Shown here in pieces: positions 29,398 to 35,569 of a DNA stretch of 35,569 nt. The position numbers were made by a program, and so were the translations under genes. Positions within the stretch are counted from its first letter, which is position 1. Each line of letters opens with the position of its first letter. Source of the stretch: Sperchopsis tessellata (taxonomy: Eukaryota > Arthropoda > Insecta > Coleoptera > Hydrophilidae); the NCBI GenBank assembly GCA_033557685.1, contig JAWQRN010000164.1, forward strand, positions 1 to 35,569, written 5' to 3'. The notes under the pieces are model-generated. The model made no database searches, was not told where the DNA came from, and saw only the letters and a program-made list of their open reading frames with translations.

Positions 29398-30766
29398 CAG
29401 ATTTCACTGTTTTCCTCAAGGAAAAGTTCTTCTGTTCATCTTTAGCGGGTTCGTCCTTCTTAGCTGCATTCCCTTTGGCTGGAGAATCACTTCTTGACTT
29501 TGACTTTTCCTTTTCATCAATTTCTTCAACATCGCTACCAGCGGGGCTGACCAACGACACCATTGTCTCAATTTCTCCATTAGATAGTGTAATACAACGT
29601 TGCAAAATTTTTTTAGTTTTTCCCCTTTCTCCATTTTCATTGTCAGAACCAATATCTTCTACTATTTTATCAGGCTTATCTTTTCGTTTGGCAGTCTTAA
29701 CTCTACGCTTTGTAGCTAAGAATTTTGGCTTCTGCTCTGGTTTACTTGGCACTGAAGTTGACCGCACTAACGGCGGCCGAAAATTACTCTCTTTTCGTAT
29801 GGTATCGTGAAAAGCAGAGTTAACACGTTTTTGGAACCCTTCACGTCTTGAAGCAGCAGTGGAAGGTCTTATAATAATGTTATTAATGGGCTTTACATTA
29901 CTTTCTTGGACGTCTTCTTCTTTATTATCTGAATAGGAAGGTACATCCTTTTTTGCCTCAAGATTAGCAAAATCAGCTCTAATTTGCTGGGCCTTAGTAA
30001 TTTGATTCAGTTGATTGGAAATCTTATTTTTCTCTTGATCTATTACAGGAACTACAACGATGGTACTATTTCTAGCTGGCGTTTCAGTGGTTCTAGTCGG
30101 AGAATATGCAAAGTCATTGCAAACGCTGTTAGCTTTTCTAATCTGCTTTTGGAAAATATTTCTGTAGTTATTTTCATTAACTAAACATTCTGGTTGCAAA
30201 GGAACTATAATTTTGGGACTTTGCATTCTTATTACTTCGTTTTGAGGTTCGTTAATTACCAAGCTATCTGCGTCAGTTATTTCATAACCAAAATCATCAT
30301 CATGTTTCTCTCTAGAGTTTGGGGCCAAAAATATATCCAAATTTTGTTTGCTCTTCTCTCTGTCATTCCAGGCTTGTCTTAATCTTTCTGCCAACTCTTG
30401 CCTAGAGTACATTATAGAATCTTTGTCAAGAGAACTCTGCCGGGTTACTTTCGCTGTTGTGGGTCTTCTGATTTCCTTACATTTTTTTGCAATGAGACTC
30501 TCGTCTCGTTTGATTAGTTGTTCTTCGAGTGTTTTCTGCATATTTTCTGACCATGCTATTTTAACAGACGGTGGTCGATCTGTAGTTTTTGATCGACTTT
30601 TTGCACTGGAAACTCGTTGAGGCTGTTCTAAAGTCGACCAGGCTTTGCTATCCGCTGTATCTTCAGAATGTTGCTTTTTCAAACTTTTTCTTCGTAGTTG
30701 TACCGTAGGTGTTTCACATTGTAGTGATAGCTGGCGTATGGTACCAATTTTTCTTGCGCTGGACAT
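29398..30766 (-). CDS. First coding exon of an uncharacterised basic, disordered host protein
   Basis: An uninterrupted exon from ATG at 30766 (MSSARKIGTIRQLSLQCETP; context GAAAATGTCC) to a donor at 29398, where TCTG is followed by GTAATA. It covers 456 codons and leaves phase 1. Reading on past the donor meets a stop about 17 codons later. The protein is rich in Ser, Thr, Lys, Arg and Glu with no membrane segment, signal peptide or recognised enzyme domain. Recurrent short motifs include RRPTTAKV, RPSTAASRREGFQKRVNSAF and PLVRSTSVPSKPEQKPKF, plus a basic run (KFLATKRRVKTAKRKDKPDK) and an acidic-to-basic C-terminal part (SDVEEIDEKEKSKSRSD). RPSTA-type motifs occur in some cytoskeleton or cilium-associated proteins, but that is only a hint. 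Long, free of stops and unlike any transposon: almost certainly a host gene whose later exons lie leftward. Confidence 0.85.
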
Positions 30767-31674
30767 TTTCACTTGTTTTATATTTTACACTTTCTTTAAT
30801 AGTTTGTTTTTCTTTTGGTACTGTGGTATGATAAACATAAATTAAGTACATAAATTATTGATAATTTATTTTCAGAAATTTGTGCGAGGATTTATATGAG
30901 AAACAAAATAATATTCAAAAGTTTGTAGAATACTTGGAAAATATAAATATCTTTTCTATTCAGCAGCATTAATTATGCATTTCAGTAACCACTTCTTCAC
31001 AGTTGTGATGTTCTGTTTATTAATTTAAATTTGTAAATCAATATTTAATAATTCATTTCCCACTGAATAGTTTAATTATTTATAATAAATATTACTCGGT
31101 ATTTTACATGATAGTATTAATTATCACAAACATGTGGATTAGCCTAAAAAACGACCACGTTAATATCCATCACCTGCTACCTCGAAAGGGAATAATGCTT
31201 TATTTCTATGTAAATGTGTATTTTTTTGAAACAATTTTAGATTTTTTAAGACAAAATAATCAAAAGAAATCAGCAGTTTAATGATAATTAATTTCGATAT
31301 AAAACACAAACATTTTGAATATTATTGAAAAATTGGACGATTGAATTAGTTGAAAATACTATGACCTTATTTTGCAGGTGACATAAGTGAAGTGCCTTTA
31401 TCTTCTATTTTTTTAATAAATATTTCAGCGACCTGCTACGAGTAAAAAGTAATTTACACACTGAAAACTTGTTCATTGTTCAAATACAACAATAAAATGT
31501 TCTAAAAAGTTAATTAAACCTGCAGTACTCTGCCCAACTAATATTTATTACTACCAATTCTATGCCGATTCACCTTAAGAAGAATATATTGTGAATATGG
31601 GGTTATTAAGGGGGTGAAATGGAACACAAATTTGAGTAATCAACGGGAGACATATTTAATGATCTGTAAACATG
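30767..31674. other. 5' flank of the minus-strand gene, no other feature seen
   Basis: AT-rich. Holds the 5' UTR and promoter of the gene starting at 30766; no clear TATA box or initiator can be fixed. Nothing else recognised up to the LINE at 31675. Confidence 0.45.
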
Positions 31675-33515
31675 ATCAACGCAGCAAAATTAATTTATAG
31701 AACAAGCAGAAATAGGAAGGAAACCAATATACAGCAAGACAAACTCGAGAAAGAAAAAGAAGCTTTAAGAAACACGCCGGAAGTCTGACAAATTGTGCAG
31801 ACAAAAGAAACGGATATTCGAGAATGACCTGGTGTTGGAAATGGAGAGAGATTTTAATAAAAATTAAACCTGGGAAGCATATAAATACTTGAAACATCCT
31901 ATGCAAGGATATAAGCCACAAAAATTTCTGCAGAAATGAAACAGGGGAGATCATAAGTGACATGAACAAAATAAAGAACGCATGGAGAACTTATTTTGAA
32001 AAGTTACTGAATGCAAGGAACGACAATAATGAAGGTCAACGAATATCCATAGAAAGAGAGGAAAATGAAGACGAAGATAGCTCAACACCACAAACATGTA
32101 TGGAAATTAGAGAAGCAACAAAGGCAATAAAAAATAACAAAACTCTTGGAATTAACGGCACCCCACTGAGATTTTTAATCATGGTGGCATGAAATTGATT
32201 AGGAACTACCACCGCCTAACTAAAAATATATATGGAAGGAAGAAAGGGTCCCTGAAGATTGGAATAAAAGTATTATATGCCCCATATACAAAAATGTAGA
32301 CAATCTCTCCTGCTCGATCGGGGAATTTCATTAATGTGCACATGATATAAAATACTGACATGGATTCTGAGTAAGAGACTTAAATCTGTTTACAGAAAAC
32401 ATTATAGGGGAGTACCAAGCAGAATTTGGACAGGGAGGATGAATCATGAACCAGCTGTCAGTGAAACAAGTACTGAACAAAGCGTGGAAACATGACACTA
32501 ATATGTATGTTAAGCCTATGATTCAATAAACAGGGAACAACTGTATTAAATCATGCATAAATTGGGAATACCGGCTAAATTGGTAAGACTTATCAAAGCA
32601 ACGATGACGGATTCCGAAGCCCAAGTACGTATACAGGGTCAACTATCTGACCCTTTTAAAATCAACCAGGGGGGCGAAGCAAGGGGATGGGCTGGCTACC
32701 AAGCTATTCAATCTAGCTCTTGATTACGCAATTAGGTTGCCAGTAAGCAGTCAAACATCCTAACAAATAAATCAGTACAGCTAGTAGCATACGCTGATGA
32801 CATAAACATCATAAGCTGATGACGATAGCGGAGGCAACGTATGTGCCCCTGAAGGAGACCGTACAAATAATACGTCCAAAGATAAACACAGAAACGTCTA
32901 AAATGGTGATTCAAGCGAAAAACAAGAACACCAGCTCCTCGTATAATCACAGAAAACAAGATTGAATTTGTAAGTCATTTCTATTACCTGGAAGTGAATC
33001 TCTCATGTAACGGGTCTGAAGACTCAGAAATACAAAAGCAACAGTTATCACAAACAAAGTGTACTTTACACTGTCACATGTACTTAAGTCAAGAAACATA
33101 CATTGGAACATACATACATCGTGTATAGACGATTTTCCGACCAATATTGACTTAAGGATACGAATCTTAGATACTTTCACAAACAAATGAGCCAACATTG
33201 GACACCTTCGAAAGAAAAATAATGATGTGGATATTAGGCTCCCTAAATAAGACAATGTTTACAGGGTGACATACAACCACGAAATATGCCAAGAACTAAA
33301 GCATCCGCCCCTACCTAAATACGTGAAGATACAGGGACTCCAATGAGTAGGACACGTTATCAGAATGTTGGAAGAAAGAATACCGAGAAGATTACCGAAC
33401 AACAAAATGTACGGGAAGCGACCTGTAGGAAGGACACCTAATAAGAGTAGCGATGGATAGGGAAAAGTTGAGGCAGAATCTGAGGGAGGCCAAGATTCAG
33501 ATTTGAGCTGGAGCG
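31675..33515 (+). mobile_element. RTE-like LINE, RT to C-terminus, 5'-truncated
   Basis: Plus-strand ORF2 remnant beginning in the EN-RT linker. Blocks in order: NAWRTYFEKLLNARND (about 31975-32020), EIREATKAIKNNKTLGINGT (about 32104-32162), RVPEDW and ICPIYKN (about 32245-32300), AYDSINREQL (about 32514-32542; motif A), KLVRLIKATMTDSEAQVRIQ (about 32579-32635), INQG and a QGDGLATKLFNLALDYAI block (about 32660-32730; motif B), then LVAYADDINIIS (about 32782-32817; motif C, catalytic YADD intact). The tail carries ENKIEFVSHFYYLEVNLSC (about 32950-33005), RRLPNNKMYGKRPVGR (about 33390-33432) and LREAKIQ to GERERE (to about 33515). Stops and frameshifts are frequent. Ends directly in a GA tract. 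Same broad group as 1-923. Confidence 0.9.
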
Positions 33516-33517
33516 CC

Positions 33518-33521
<4 letters not shown>

Positions 33522-33565
<44 letters not shown>

Positions 33566-33574
33566 GAGAGAGAT
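33522..33574 (+). repeat. (GA)n microsatellite at the LINE 3' end
   Basis: About 50 bases of GA repeats with two GATA interruptions, directly after the last codons of the LINE. RTE-type LINEs commonly end in simple repeats rather than poly(A), so this may be the element's own tail, expanded by slippage. Confidence 0.9.
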
Positions 33575-34984
33575 AGAATCAAGAATAATAGTTTAATTCC
33601 ATATTGGGTTGGTTAGTTTCTGGACGAAATCTTTATGAAATTTGTTTAAGGATGTTTTACGAAATATGTTTGCAAATGTGTTTTATGATTTAAAAAATAG
33701 ATTTCCCATTAGAATACGAGGAATGCAATCAAATTCATTAAGGAAAGTTAAAAGTTATTAAGAGATGCCTTTTGTGTCCAAATGAACATTGGTCATTTTT
33801 AAGTTTCTTTTCGGTAATAATTGTTAATCCTTTTTAATTATTCTTTCATATTCTTATTGTTAGTGCCAAAGCATATACAAATAAATTGTCTGATAAGCAT
33901 AGTCTACCTTTATTTTTGATCAATTATTTAGAAAGGATATACATTGTTTTTCTGTGACACCTATAACAATTCTTCTATTCTATTTGAAAAAATAAAATAG
34001 ATATATAGTTTTAAAAAATGTATTCATTTAAAGTATAAGTATTATGCATATACAGTGTTTTTTTAATTATCTGATCAAAATTTCCGCAAATTAGAATTTT
34101 TATACATAAAATTATTCTATTTTTTTGAAATATGAAGACCACTATGAATTTGTGAATGAATCCTAAACTCTTGAGAAAATGGCATGTAAAGCTCCTTTAT
34201 TTCCAAGCCTAGTCATCATCTACAAGTGATCGCAATTACGGTTGCAGATTTGAAATAGAAGATAGAGGCACTTGATTGCCACATTCAGAAATAAATGTCA
34301 GTTATACGATTTGTCTTAAAAGCACGTGGCGTATGACAATTGTAAATTTCCGTGAATATGGGACTAAAGTTGTTATAATCGAAGTTTTTCGCCTTTTCTA
34401 CAATGAATATTCTATTATATGCTTCTAATATCTGGACTAAACCCATCAGTCATAAAATTACTTCTTTTTCAAACTATTTTACCAGTTATATCATTTGTAA
34501 CAGCCTGTTTGTAAACTTAGAAAATGTTCAAAACTTATTGGGTAATTTTAAGTACGTAATGGGACAACTGGTATCTGTTGTCGAGACAACTGCCCATCCG
34601 GACACCTTGCCACAAAGTGAAAACTAACCTAATTCAAATTTGTATTGCATTATACAGATAAACTAGCTGTCTTTATCTACATTATTTGTTTTACCCACAT
34701 TTATTTAACTCGCATCTATAAACAATAATTTATTTGTTTCATTACAATTACAGTATAAAACACGTTAAAATGAAAAATTGAAATACTCCTCTAAACTATA
34801 GAAGCAGTTTTGTATTAGAAATGACTGAACACTACATTTAAACTGGTTAACAGGCAAAGATCGCCAAACAATTGGAAATGTTTTGTAAATTTTCGTTGAC
34901 ACAATCATAAATGATTTATGCGTTCTAGGTAGTCTGGCTTGAGGAAGGCGTACATTATCCCGAAATCATAACTGCTATACTCGA
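33575..34984. other. AT-rich unassigned stretch
   Basis: Includes a 74-codon open frame on the plus strand (34403-34627; MNILLYASNIWTKPISHKIT...) without recognisable motifs. Nothing else supported. Could be flank or degraded transposon. Confidence 0.4.
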
Positions 34985-35569
34985 TATCCTGGCATAAATG
35001 GAACATTTGTAAATATACTGACCCACGAAAGTCAAAATTATTTTTAATCTTTAAAAATACGTCGACCACTATTCCTTTTTGTTCACCTCAAAATAACTCT
35101 GATTGCTCTTTCCTGTGATTTGAAAATTAAATATGCATACCACACTATGAAAATTGGCATAATAAGCAACAATGCAGTATTCTTCTGATAAACAGTGAGG
35201 TAACTGCCTCAATAAAAATGTTACTACCGACAGCTTTCTCAGAACATACATAATCTGATCGTTCCAAGTCAAGCAGGTGTCTAACTTGAAAATTAACAAT
35301 CTCGCTGTGTTTTTCACTGTGCTTTTATTTCTAGACATGGAGAAAACTGAACCAATCTGAACCACTCACCAGCCAAGACCATAACATCTCGCGCCTTCAG
35401 ATGAAGATTTAGTAGTGTCATCTGCATACATTACTGTGGTGACTTTTGTGTAAGATATAAACAAAACTGGACCAAGAATGGATCCTTGAGGAACTCCATA
35501 TCTTATTAACTTCCAATTGGATGTTTTCCATTTACACAAACACACTGGTATCTATTAGATAAATATATA
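34985..35569 (-). mobile_element. Jockey-type LINE reverse transcriptase fragment, continues past the window
   Basis: Minus-strand RT palm and thumb. From the edge: RYGVPQGSILGPVLFISYT (about 35510-35453, motif B), VTTVMYADDTTKSSS (about 35450-35405, motif C with the intact catalytic pair), then after a decayed stretch KLDTCLTWNDQIMYVLRKLS (about 35290-35235), FLLRQLPHCL, AYYANFHSVV (about 35165-35135) and QITGKSNQSYF; RLKIILTFVGQYIY at about 35055-35010 continues the thumb. A 98-codon frame (35365-35069) survives. Motif A and the N-terminus lie beyond 35569. Confidence 0.9.

Noticed and set aside
29475..30620. Several plus-strand open frames of 60-111 codons
   Set aside because: All lie antisense within the long minus-strand exon 29398-30766 and show no independent support.
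33259..33582. Ser/Leu-rich minus-strand open frame
   Set aside because: Begins in the GA microsatellite and continues antisense to LINE coding sequence.
1..35569. CRISPR arrays, bacterial operons, phage genes
   Set aside because: No regularly spaced repeats, ribosome-binding sites or operon-like gene packing; the sequence is eukaryotic and transposon-rich.

Overview
The window looks like AT-rich nuclear DNA of an insect or other arthropod, possibly a beetle. Three things point there: splice-site-bounded coding exons on the minus strand, an intronless poly(A)-signal gene, and a dense mix of transposon families typical of arthropods (RTE-like, Jockey-like and RNase H-bearing LINEs, Ty3/Gypsy, Penelope-like, piggyBac, Tc1, mariner, pogo, a tRNA-derived SINE and MITEs). 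Nothing suggests bacteria or a virus. Almost every transposon copy is broken by stops and frameshifts, so most have no long open frame. They were recognised by reading protein motifs across frames.

Probable host genes are few. (1) Minus strand, 29398-30766: a 456-codon first coding exon of a basic, disordered Ser/Thr/Lys/Arg-rich protein, ending at a GT donor. (2) Minus strand, 1930-2150: a candidate internal exon with good acceptor and donor sites and similar composition. It may belong to the same gene, in which case that gene spans about 28 kb and most of this window is its intron. (3) Plus strand, 16284-17156: a complete intronless 290-codon proline-rich gene with a Cys-rich C-terminus and a polyadenylation signal, lying between those exons on the opposite strand.

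Layout: 1-923 RTE-like LINE (minus). 1930-2150 host exon. 2979-6640 piggyBac (minus) split by a Jockey-like LINE (plus, about 3550-5735). 6645-6960 Jockey RT fragment (minus). 7101-7317 foldback repeat. 7388-8612 Tc1 (plus). 8770-10145 LINE with RNase H (minus). 11441-15000 Ty3/Gypsy element (minus) with one LTR, a decayed pol and, after the integrase, a recognisable macro (ADP-ribose binding/hydrolase) domain. 16284-17156 host gene. 17515-17732 SINE with target-site duplications. 17853-18569 two inverted MITE copies. 19040-19830 Penelope-like element (plus). 20410-22155 RTE-like LINE (minus) interrupted by a second Penelope-like element with inverted ends. 22160-22452 pogo/Tigger C-terminus (plus). 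23265-24350 mariner (minus). 24370-26080 LINE (plus) interrupted by a MITE. 26191-26900 internally deleted mariner-type transposase (plus). 29398-30766 host exon. 31675-33515 RTE-like LINE (plus) ending in a GA tract. 34985-35569 Jockey-type RT (minus), running off the edge.

The most unusual observation is the macro domain carried by the Gypsy element between its integrase and its 3' LTR. Next are a family of dispersed motifs resembling the hammerhead-ribozyme-like ends of Penelope-like elements, and several nested insertions whose order can be read from split protein domains. Element-family names are motif-based and were not checked against a database.
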